The notes under the pieces: generated by a model
What the model was told of the DNA's origin: nothing
Databases searched by the model: none
The model's input: the letters and a program-made list of their open reading frames with translations, nothing else
Assembly: GCA_022579005.1 (NCBI GenBank)
Contig: MU401500.1
Span: 104,253 to 168,252 of the forward strand
Direction: 5' to 3'
DNA: 64,000 nt
DNA from: Poronia punctata
Lineage: Eukaryota > Ascomycota > Sordariomycetes > Xylariales > Xylariaceae
Shown: positions 1-11,296 of the stretch, one piece after another
How positions within the stretch are numbered: the stretch's first letter is position 1
How the letters are laid out: every line of letters begins with the position of its first letter
Made by a program: the position numbers and the translations under genes

Positions 1-23
1 TCAGACGTGTGGTCTTCCGTTCT
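1..23. other. Illumina adapter-like sequence (likely assembly contamination)
   Basis: The first 23 bases match the TruSeq read-2 adapter end, known from general knowledge, at 21 of 23 positions, with mismatches at positions 12 and 20. The match lies exactly at the window edge, as expected for residual adapter at a contig start. This is inference: the position of the window in its contig is unknown, and a native match cannot be excluded. Confidence 0.65.
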
Positions 24-190
24 CCTACCGCCGCCGCAGCCGCATAAAGTTGTCATCGGTCGGCGTTTCGTGCGGGGGCAATTCCGTTCACATTACCCCC
101 CCCCCCCCCCCCCCTCTCTCCAGATATCAATCAACTCAAAACAGGCAGCTACAGTACAATACACATACCTTACTTTCCCAGCCCTACCTA
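24..190. other. Short left flank with a 19-base C run
   Basis: This short normal-composition flank lies before the first transposon. It contains a C homopolymer at 96-114 and ends with the TA dinucleotide (189-190) that is repeated at 2884-2885 on the far side of the element. No gene is seen. Confidence 0.6.
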
Positions 191-344
191 CTAGGGGGTC
201 CACCTTTAGAAACCCCCTTTGCACGCAGAGGGGGGGACAAAACATAGAATTAGGACTTTATTAGTGTTTAGGTCTTAGTAGGCTTTATACTTAAATTGTA
301 TAAAAACACTATTAAAATTAAAGCAAAGTTACTACTTTTAACGC
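191..344 (+). repeat. Left terminal inverted repeat
   Basis: The left arm aligns almost without gaps to the reverse complement of 2729-2883. Shared landmarks are CTAGGGGGTC, GCACGCAGA, TAGGTCTTAGTAGGCTTTAT and TTTTAACGC. Differences are mainly transitions, some mutated only in this arm and others only in the right arm. Confidence 0.85.
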
Positions 345-2728
345 GTTAATATAATTATATTATAATTAATAGCAACGTGCAAAGGTATTAGTAGGTTATA
401 AAAATAGTTTTTATAGTGTTTTTAGGCTTATTTTAGTATAATTAGGCTATTTATATTATTTTAGGCATAAGGGGCCTAAGCGTTATTATATAGCTTTTAT
501 AAGCTTATAGCTTATAAAAGGCTTAAAAGTAGTTTAATAAAACTATTATTAAAGTTTATTTTAAAGAAGCTATTAAATATAATAATGTTAATATTAGTTT
601 TTAAAAAGCTATTAAGCTTATTTAACTTTATAAAGATATACTTATTATTATTTATATTATTATTAGCTTTTTTAAAGTTAAAACTTTTTTAATTATAAAA
701 AAAAAGCTTATTAATATAATAAACTTATTTAAAAATAAGTATAAGTTATATATTTATTATAAATAAAAGTAGTTTATTTTTTATATTAGCTTAAAAAAGG
801 TGCTTTTTGCTATAAAAAATATAGTTATTTTTTTTTTATATACTTTAGCTAGTTATAAAAGTAATAATACCTTTTTTTATTTTAGCGCTACTTTTTTTAA
901 AGTTTTTTTTTTTCTTTTTTTTTATAGCTTTAAATGCTTTTATTTATTTAGTATACGCTTTGCAAGCTTTTGCTGCTTTTTTTTTAATTACTTAATTTTT
1001 TAGTTTTATAGCAATAATGCTATTAAAATGCTAACTTTAAAGCTTATAAAACTGCTTTTATGCTTTATTAGCTATAGCTTTTTTTTAGTTAAAAAAAGTG
1101 TAAATATATTAGTTATTAGCTTGCTTTAGCATAATAGCTTAGTTTAGCGTTTTATATACTAATTAAAAAGCTTAGCATAAAAGTAATAAAAAAAGTAAAG
1201 TTAATATATTTATATGTTTTTTAACTAAATAAGCTATATTACTTTTTGCTTATATAAATATATTATTAAATAGTAGTAATAATAGTATTTTTAGCGTACT
1301 TTAGTTAGCTAGCTTTTTTGTTAATTTATTAATAATAAAAAAAAGGTTATAAGGCTAAAAGCTTGCTATTTTAAAGCTTTTTTAAAAACTTTTAGTAGTA
1401 AAGCTAGCTTAATAAATATAAGTAAAGGCTATAATAAAATTAGTATATATAAAAGTAGCTTTTTTATTATATAAATGCTTTTAAAGTATGCTTTAATATT
1501 TAGCTTTTATAGCTTAAAATATATTAAAATTAAAAAGTTAAAAAAATATGTTAAATAAAAAAGTAAAAATAAAAGCATAATATAGTATTATAAGTAATAT
1601 TTACTTGCTTTAATGCTAATATGCTTAAAAAAGTTATTAAAAGTTAATATTTGCTAACTTTTAGGCCGTTTTAAGTGCTTTTTTATGCTGCTTTTTATTT
1701 TATAATTACTTTTTTTACTTATAAGCGTTATACTATACTTATTAATACTAAACTACTTTTAAAAAGTAAATTGCTAGCTAAACTTAAAATTTATAGCTTT
1801 ATAAGCAAAATTAAAAAACTATTTAAAAAAGTGCTTATTAAAATATTTTAGCTAGTTAACTTATAGGTTTTTAATAGCAAATTTATTTTTAAAGCATATA
1901 AAATATGTAAATAACTTTATTTTTAACGTTGTTTAAGCTATTAAAAAAATACTTTAAAAATTATATATAATAAAATAGCTTTGCTAATAGCTAAGCTATA
2001 TTTAATATAAGTAGCACTTTTTTTGTTGCTAAAATTGCTTATTTTAAAAGTATTTAAGTTTTTAAGCATAGCTAAAGTTATAACTTTTATATTGCTGCTA
2101 ACATATTTAATTTAAATGCTTATTTTATTTATATTTTAATTATTATTTATAGTTATATTATATTTTTTAATAGTAGTAGCTTAAAAGTTATAAAACGTTT
2201 AAATTGCTTTTAGTTTTTACTATAAAGTAAAGTGTTTAGCGTTAATAGCTTTAGTTTTTTATAACGCAGCAAAAGGTTTTATTAAAAATAAAGCCTATAA
2301 AAAGTATTTAGCGCGCTTAAAGTTTAGTAATAGCAGCACTTATTATATTTTTTATAAGTAGCAGCCTTTTATATATAATAAAGTATATATATAAAGTTAA
2401 CGCTTTATTTTTAGCTTTTATAAAAGCTTAAAGCTTTTTAATAACGTTTTTAGCTAAACTTAAAGTATTACTTTATTTTATATGTTTAAAAGCTTTTAAA
2501 ATAGCAAATTAACTAACTTTAAAGCGTTTAGCAGCATTATAAGTTAAAAAAGCTTTTATATATTAGTTTATTAAGTAGCTAGTAATAAAAAGCCGGCAAT
2601 AAGTACGCTTACGTTAAGTAATAAGCTAATTTACAGCTTTAATAGCTTTTATAAAAGTAAAAACATTATTTTTAGCTATTTTTTAACAAAAATAAAAGTT
2701 GTAAAGGCTTTAAAAAAGTAATAATTAT

Positions 2729-2883
2729 GCGTTAAAAATAATAACTTTTACTTTAATTTTAGTAGTGTTCTTATACAATTTAGGTATAAAGCCTACTAAG
2801 ACCTAAATACTAATAAAGTTTTAATTCTATATTTTGTCCTTCCTTCTGCGTGCAGAGGGGGTTTCCAAAGGTAGACCCCCTAG
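2729..2883 (-). repeat. Right terminal inverted repeat
   Basis: This is the reverse-complement partner of 191-344. It keeps several C/G bases that are T/A in the left arm, for example within the first 30 bases from the tip, so the two arms together show what the unmutated end looked like. Confidence 0.85.
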
Positions 2884-2885
2884 TA

Positions 2886-5800
2886 TCAGGTAAAAGATGT
2901 AATTATTAAACAACAATTTTAAATCATAACCAAAAAAAAAATATTTCTTTGCCTAATAGGAGACGGGAACGGGAACGGGAACAGGAGCGGCAGTGCCCCC
3001 GGGATTTTTATTATCTCTGAAAATAATCCCTTTCTTTCCCTGTTAATTTAGGGATATACGTTTTATCAATCAAGATTCAAGGTATTGACTTACACGCCTG
3101 TATACCTATGACATTGACTGTAAATCTAGTCCACACACTTCCGTAAACCTGGTGGCCATCGTGTACGTCTAGATAAGATAACTAGTCTGGGTAGGTACTG
3201 TACTTTTGATCACCTCCGCGTACATGTGCATTCCGCGGGGAGTAGGTACAGGTGTAAGATAGGTATGTATATAGGTAGGGAGAAATGATTACCGTGTGGC
3301 TGGTATAACCAAAATGATTAATCAGTCAGTCATACTATCCTTCCGGGACAGCAAAAAGACACAACATATCTGCAGGCGTGCGGCCAAGCCCCCGATGCGC
3401 TCACTCACGTTTCCACCGTCACAAGACAGACACATAGACACATACCCCCCCGGTCACCATCACGACTGTAATTAATATTATCACTACCTACCTATCTATC
3501 AATCTTACCTACGTCTTGTTATCCCTACATATATATATATTATTATTATGATTATTTATCACCGACTTATCTCGCATGGTTTCTGGCTGACTGGTTTACG
3601 ACGGTAGCAGCAGCCCGTCCAGATTTCAACCTCCCTCCTTTAATCCCCGCCGTCATTCCGAGATTACTAAAAGCCACCGACTCCTTCGTGCGAATGACCA
3701 CTTCTTCAACCCTGACAGCAAGAAACCCATCGAGCTTGAGATCTCTCACTTACTTATGGGAAGCCTACGATACCTAGGTACTCGAATGTTCCAGCGTTAA
3801 TGAAACCACCTCATATGTGAGGCATGACAAGATGCTTGAGATGATGGTCGGATGAATGCCATGGTGGTCATGAGTAGCCATGAACGGCGGTTATTGGGCC
3901 TTACACGTTAGTCGTTGGGAGGTGAGATGCATTGCCTACCATGTCGTAGGTACCGTATAGTTCGATCTGGCGCCGGGCTTCGACTATACACAGTACACTA
4001 TGAACCATGCCACCCCCAGGTAATGCTTGATGATAACTTGCCCGGTCATTAATAATAAGTATGTACGTGTAGATAGTTGGATGCTCGGTTCAAATTGCAG
4101 CTTGTCACCTACCTCCGGCTGCCTGGGCGGCCGCGCTGCCCGTGGGCCCGTGGGGGCTCATGGTATAAGCAAACTCCGTAAATAGGACGATGCCAATGAT
4201 AGAGGCCTGCCATCGTGCTTTTCAGCCGAGGTTGTAATCGAGCGCATAGACTAGCTGGACAAATACTACACGGGGCATTCGGGATAGAGGCATCCTAATC
4301 GTGATGCTTGATTGTCACCCGTCGTGTCCAGCCATTTCCGGATGATTAACATGGGTAGAGAAGAGATTATCCAACCTAGAGAGTTTGGGTCACAGCGTAC
4401 GTGATTATCCGATGTCGAAACAAACTCACCTACCGCAGCGCAAGTAATCACTTGCATAAAGGTGAAAAGTTGCCACAACCCCGTGGGCTCGCATACCGCC
4501 AAATTTGACGACTCGTAAAGTCTCAGACGTCGCCCAATGTTTCTCACGAGCCGCTCCGGTGAGCACTAATTATCGAGGGACGGGCCGAAGTACTTAGTGC
4601 CCAAGTCGTAATTCTATACCGCCTTCATCAGCGAAATAGGCTCGAGCCAGTGATAGGTCTACGCGTCGGATGACCGAACAAACTTTTTAGTGACCCCCAT
4701 GTGCTTTTGAATCCCCCTTTATCTCACCGCTAGAATCTGACGAGATCACGCCATCAAGAATTGAGTCCACGCCGCCGCGGCCGCGGAGATGTGGCGGAGT
4801 GAGATGTCAGCAACCAAGCAACGACGGTTTGAATGGACCTACGAGCTGGACTAGCCTTGCGGTGGTATGGTTGTGTGGTTTCTCCAGCGGCGGCTGAGGT
4901 AATTTGGGGTATCATCTCCTCTCCATGCGCATGGGGGGCATGGGGCAAGAGCATGGGATCTCCGTTCTGAGATGGCCCCCAAGCCCCAGGTAAAGGCGCG
5001 CGTGATCGCTTTCGGGGAATCCCTGTGGTACCCGCACGTCCGGATCTCTCTACCGTCTCACGCCGGTGTCGTATCGATCCGACCCAATTGGTCAGATCTA
5101 TTGTTGGCTTATGTATATACCGAAGCCTCCAATCCCGTCAAGCTGACAGGAAAGGACCCAGCCCTCCACTTATCGCGCCTGCCGAAAAAGTGTATTTTGA
5201 TAACTTGATACCTACCAAATCCTCATATCGGTACCCTCTTTCAGGCCCGGCTGACCTACAATGCAAGTATTAATCCACCAAGACAAATGCCAGTTTACCT
5301 GTTCAATCAAGCTGAAAGGCTCGCCAGTTCATCACAATGGAGATGATTCGTTTGTTCAAAGTCCAGAATCTGCCGCAAAGGCTGTGCAGACCGTAGTACA
5401 ACTGTGGCTTGCGCGAGATGAATATTAATATACCCATATAATATTGTTCAGCCCGGTAGCCTTTATCCACGCAGCGCTGTTCGTCAGTTGCTTACCACTG
5501 CCTGAGACACGTTGGGTTGAAGAAGTCGAACACAACAATGGCAAGTTGAACCGTGTGGAGCCCAAGGAGAACACAAAATATCAACGTCGTCAGAACTTCC
5601 GCCGTTTCGTAATATATACCACCAACATCCTACGTGTCGCGGGTGATCCTGCCAGAATGTTGCATCATCGCTGGTAAGCCACATCTTACCAGTTTCACAA
5701 CAACAGCCTTGATGCTTACTCATATCTTGAGATGCTTCCTTGCCAAGTAGCTGAAAAATCACTTAGAGGCATATAGAGTCATGTAAAATGAACGAGGTGA

Positions 5801-8800
5801 CGTACAGGTCCATCCTGCGAGGTACAGCAAGGGACTTATTTCGTACATTCTAGTTGTACTGGAAGACTCGTAAGCTGACCACGACCAAGTGTTTGAGGGA
5901 AGACAAATCTCACGGCCACCGAAGCATGGATAATGAAATCGGTTACTGTAGCACCAACATGCCTCTACGAAGTCTCGGACTGAGCAAACGGTGAGCGACG
6001 TAAGTCCGGGCCCAGAAAGTCAATGACTTGTTCCCCCTTGGTTTCTCAATGAGAAGCACCTGCCTGCTTCAATTGCCGTGACTTTGACTGTAAAATAGTC
6101 TCGTTGTGTGTTTCTAATGGTATTCGAATCAAGGCGGAAAATACATGTGTTGATGATCACAGTCAGTCTGCCTGGTAGGAGGCAGTATCGCGTCCGAATT
6201 GTCAAGAACCGCAATATCCGGGAATATGGTAGGAACTACCTAACCTGCATCACAAAGGTAATCACGTGTCTAGCGACTTCCCGTTCCGGTCGACAAATAC
6301 CGGTGCACTGCAGAGTAGGTAAAATCCAGATCCCACCTCGCTCATTCCTGTAGACTTTTGTGGTGAGCAACTTGCAAGTGTGCTCTCGTCAGCCCAACCT
6401 CTAAAATGACCTGCAGTGAGCGCAAATATCACCTTCCTACTCGTCCTCTTGTCCCCGGTAAGATGTCTTCCTTTTTGATTAAAACCATTCACGTGTTAAA
6501 AAGGACGCGGGCGCGGAATTCTAAGTACGTACCTTACCTAGGTAACCATTGTGGCCCATCGCCCTGTTGTAGGCTGTAGGCTGTAGGTCTCGGCCTGTCG
6601 GTGTACTACGGCATTTATGACCTGATCGCCACTCAGTCCGCCGGGAGAGACGTATAACTTTAGTAACTCGGTAAAACCGTACGGCCGATTTAGGGATACA
6701 TTGCCGATATTTTAATTAATGGAAATGCGATTTATTCTTTTTCCTATTTATATTCTTTTCATTTTGTTCCGATGTCTTTCCCGACCCCCTACCACTGAAG
6801 GCCAGACTTTTCGCTGTTCTTAGCCCCTGAGCCATGAACCCCTGTGTCTTCAACCACGACTACTCGTATCCCCTGGCAAAGCCAACGAGAGAGCGAGACA
6901 CCAGCAACGTCGCGCTGCCCGTGAATACATATGGCAAGGTTTGACAAGGTCTACCACCTATCCTTCTAGACTCATGCGTAGAACATACTGCATCTACATA
7001 CATACTTGCGTATATTTAATTGTACGTACGCATACAGATGACCATGGGGTACGCATCGCTAGGAACGGGCCCGAAAGGTACCCGTGTAAAGGAGTTGCTA
7101 GATAAGAAACGTCTCTATGCGTACATTACTGACGTTTGTCGACTCGTACCAACAGAGAGTATGTACGTAGAGGCAGGTGAGTTATGTCGACAACCGATTA
7201 CGCGTATGGGTTACGGGCTGCGAACTGATCCTGCGTGTACGTGTACTTACGATACATGTATCCAACGCTCAAGCTTTTGTCCATGTTATTCAGCGACAGT
7301 CAGAAGCTTGAGAAATCCAAGAAAACCCCCCTGGATGACTTGCATCCATCTCGAACATGACAGCTCTCGGCACCTGCAATGACATCATAACGTGTCTCGG
7401 GAGGATTTGTCCAATAGCTGGTGCTCTACTAATGCTCCATGGATCAAAATAGGCGAAAGCAAATAAGGCACATAAAACATAGTCTAGACTAGGTAGAGTA
7501 AGTAACATTGGCACCTTTTGCTGTTACATTGTATCAGATGGCTATCAGATCAGAATCATACCGGAAAATTAGAATTTTAATCTATGAAATGATGCTGTAA
7601 TAATTAATATTCGGCCCCAAGTTTGGCGGCAAAAACTGGGGGTTACAAGATCGACAGCATTCTGCTGAGGCCATCTGCGACCGGCTCATACTCTTTCATA
7701 TTGGGATACACCGAGACCGAGGACGTGGGAATTTCAAATCTTTGTGTCGAAGTCACAATCCTTGTCAGTCAACATGGGCATATCCTACCTACCCCAGGTT
7801 ATAACTTTCTTGATTATCAAAAGGAAATTACCTACTTGGAGGATTGCGAGTATGCATATGATAACACCTGCATTATTGTGCGGCGTATTCTACTCTCTCC
7901 CCTTTTTGTGGTCGGTACCAACTCGGCTATCTAGGCTCTGTTCACATGTTATCCATATCCCCGAGCAACAATAAAGAGTAGATCTCGATGATTACAACAC
8001 AGTCAGTAAATCCTAGAACGGTTTATGTAGGTAATCTTAACTACGCACTAGCTTAGCCCATCGTCATACTGTATTTAGCAGCATGATAGGGCTCAACTTA
8101 TTCCTCTGCCCGGGGAAGTACAGCGCTATAGCCTACAGTATAATATGTATCTCGCTCCCGTGTACGCACGTACAGTACCGACTGCCCCGGATAGAGCCCC
8201 AGAGCTAAAGTATTCCTTCCAACGGGCTAGCTAAAGGGGCCCCAACACCCCGCAAAACAGAATGAGCACTGGATCCTATGACCTCAATCGACCACGTTGT
8301 TCGACGCACGCTAGCAAGCCTCCTTGATAGAGCTGTTCCCCCTTTTTGCAACAACAAACGAAACGATTCAAGACAAGAAGCTCCCCGTTGCGTACCTACT
8401 CAAACTAACATATGTACTCACCATACCTACCTAGTTGATCTACCGGCAAGAATAGTCAGTCCTATTGCCAATTCGATTGGACCTATGATATCACTAAAAC
8501 GCCAGCATAAGCAAACGGTTCACGCGCCGTCTGACGCACCGTTGATCTTTCTCGGCAAGATTAGCCATGCTCCTACTAGGCAATCCCAAGATGGATCTTC
8601 TGACCCACCATTATGACGGAAGTTGCTAATAACAAAGCCTTTTCCGCATGGTGATTGAATAACTAAACACCGAAAACAAAAATAAATCAATTAAATTATG
8701 AAATCCAAATAATACGAGTAGGAAGAGACCAGGCCATTGACAAACTATCCATTCCTTGAATTCGGGGGAAGACGATGGGTACATGGACCAGATGTACCTA

Positions 8801-11286
8801 TCTTGAGGATATACCACCCGTTCCTCGGAATTCCAAACTAACAGAGCTCACCATCCCAAGATTTATTACTCTAGACCCAATTGGATTGTGATTTCCAGTT
8901 CGATATATTCAAAGATTGCTGTTTGCTGTAATTACCTATTTCGTGGGCCTGTTCACATCATCAAACAGGTTGGGAAGAAGACGATAGGGTAAGCCAACTC
9001 TTTACCAGAAGCTTACTCGTACTGCTCTCAGAGAGTTGCTGCGACCAAGAAGCAGAAGGGCTTGTCTTCCCCGACGATTAATAATTGGTTGTCGGTATGT
9101 AGCTTATCCAAACGCAATGAAATTTATGGACCCAATCAGACTTGAGTTTATATCTGCAAAAACTTGAGTGCCTGAAGCACTCCCTACGCAAGCCAAGCAT
9201 TATTTATGTGTCCCGTGTCCATGGCATGGCTCCCGGACCCAACAAACAAACAAAAAGAATAATACTGGTTTGATAATAATAAATTAAAAGTAGTCAACCT
9301 GATTATGTTTGTCAAATTATCGACTGCACCGCGCGGGTCATGTGCCGTGGTTTACTACCGTCGCTAAAAAAGAGGGCGAGCCTCATCAGGAAAAGCCTTG
9401 TCAGAGAGGAATAAGCGAAAAAGAGGAATAGTCCACATGCCTTGAGTGCATCCGCGGCTGGGCTTCCGAGGCAATGGCGGGAAGGTAAAGTAGGTATGCT
9501 CGAAAGTGGATCCAAGCCACTTCCATCATTCCTGTCACGCAATAATACCTGTTTGTACCTGGCCCCTTTCCCACTCTTTCATCCGTGTTTCTATACCATA
9601 ATACCTACTAATCAATCTATGGACTACCTACTTTACCTATCCAGCCAACACCAGTATATCGTACGTGTACATGTAGATTACTAGCGAGGCTGCCATTTGG
9701 TCATATGGTACTACCTAAATACAAACAGAGTAAGTTTTACGTCGAACAAAATCTTGAGGACGGGCATGCCCATACCTAGTAATAAAAAGTGAGATTTTAC
9801 CAAGATTGGTAGTCGCATCGCCAGGGTGTTGGGGTTTTTTTTTTTTTACGTGTAATTAGCGGTTATAATCTATTTCGGCGTCACGAGGACATACGAAAAC
9901 AGCAAACAAAGCAAAAATAAACCCACCTGCCAACTCCTAAAAGAGGAATCGACTCAATCTCGATTGGGACTTGGATTTCCTGATTTTGGGGGGACCCCAA
10001 ATTCTTACATCCCTGGGCCCCCCTTCCCCCACTGTAACTCCAACGTGCTGGGAAAATACGACGCGAAAACGCGCGCGCGCATGCTCTCTCTTCCTGTGGA
10101 GTGCAAGTTTCTTGCAATCGCGTCGCCCGCAGAAATCTTTCCTACGGGACCTACCTCCATCCCCCTGTATCTTGTCAGTCTGGGGTCTGCCTAACCCCGT
10201 AAATAAGGCTGGCGCAATAGGTAGGTTAGTTGCATTGGCACAGAAAAAGTGTAGACATAACGACGGGTCTGGAATTACTTGTAGTCTAGGTAATACGAGT
10301 AGAGTAACCTAACCTAGAGACATGTGAAAACCCGGTCCACACAAACAAACAAACAAACCGGGAAATCAAATATACCCCCCCCTCATAGACTAATACACAA
10401 TCTAAGGTTAGGTAAGTACCTAGCCAAGCCAACATATTAAAGTATACCAAATACACGCATCTACTTGTTCTTCTTCTTCTTCTTCTTCTACTACTACTAT
10501 CACACCGGTATGATTTGTTAAAAAGGGGGATAGGTAGCGAGGGAAAAGACTACTAACCTAGGACCAGAGAGAAAATTTCTTGTCAAAGTCATCTGATATT
10601 TTCCGTTCCATTAAAAAAAAAAAGTCCTGGATTTGTTTGAAAAGTGCCCTGCAGAACAGAAGGAATGAAGGGGGGAAAAACGGCGTAGCAGGCCTGGCGG
10701 ATCTCTTCCGTTTGCTCCGACCGAGAGGGGTGTGTGTGTGTGTGTGGCATGTCAACACACGACAACGGATAAATGAAGACACCCAACAACTTCTAATTCT
10801 ACTATAGGTAAGGTACCTACCTAGGCTGACAATATAAGTGAGGTAGGTAAGTACTTTTTTGCTTGTTATTTGCTTCTCGCTAGGGATGGTTGGATTGGAG
10901 GAAGGCGTCACAGGAATGAGTAGGTACCTAAGGTAGGTAGGTAGGTAGAGCAGGCGAGAAAATGTTACAGACGATTTCGGATGCGTTTTGAAAAGGAGAT
11001 TTTTTGCAAACAGAAGAAGATATTTTCATTACAATGCAAGTTCTACCAGTACAAGTGCAGAAATGCCACAACCCTGACAACTAAAACGGAAAGAGAGGCT
11101 CAAGAATGGCTGTTAAAGAAACCGTCTTTTTTGGGGGGTCCCATTCCAGTCTTGGTAGATTGAAGATACCGTACAGAAAGGGTAGGGGGGGGGGGGGGGG
11201 GGGGGGGAGGGGGAGAAAAACCGTGGTCGGGGGGAGGGAGAAAAAAAGCCGAGAACGTTGGACGGGTGGAAAACGGGATAGAGGGC
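2886..11286. other. Gene-free stretch of ordinary composition
   Basis: About 8.4 kb without any gene I can support. Open frames are short, lack recognisable domains and do not join through plausible introns. The base composition is not AT-rich, so RIP alone does not explain the lack of genes. It contains short repeats built on TAGGTA/TACCTA words, a T run at 9834-9846, a (TTC)7 tract at 10468-10488 and a (GT)n tract near 10730-10745. A diverged gene with several introns could have been missed. Confidence 0.55.
10468..10500. repeat. (TTC)7 followed by (TAC)n microsatellite
   Basis: Seven TTC units run directly into about four TAC units. It is a simple sequence repeat in non-coding DNA with no evident function. 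Confidence 0.9.
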
Positions 11287-11296
11287 NNNNNNNNNN
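11185..11296. other. 23-base G run followed by a 10-N assembly gap
   Basis: A G homopolymer occupies 11185-11207, followed by purine-rich sequence and ten N at 11287-11296, then a C-rich start. The gap is an assembly join of unknown true size. G-rich low-complexity DNA is a common reason for such breaks. No gene spans the gap. Confidence 0.95.

Larger units (their letters stand above)
191..2883. mobile_element. RIP-degraded TA-target DNA transposon (Tc1/mariner-like by its TSD)
   Basis: This 2693-bp element starts CTAGGGGGTC and ends with the exact complement GACCCCCTAG, and is bounded by TA on both sides. The ends continue as inverted repeats of about 155 bp. Between them the sequence is extremely AT-rich, with stops in every frame and no usable ORF. 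The arms differ mostly by C/T and G/A transitions, as expected from RIP. A TA duplication is typical of the Tc1/mariner superfamily, including fungal pogo/Fot elements, but no transposase can be read, so the family call rests on the TSD and inverted repeats alone. The arms are longer than the roughly 40-60 bp usual in Fot-type elements. Confidence 0.8.

Noticed and set aside
800..1003. 67-codon Phe-rich open frame in the first transposon
   Set aside because: Same AT-driven composition inside a mutated element, no transposase motif.
7020..7382. 120-codon frame in the left gene desert
   Set aside because: It begins at a non-ATG codon and shows no domain or intron-extended continuation.
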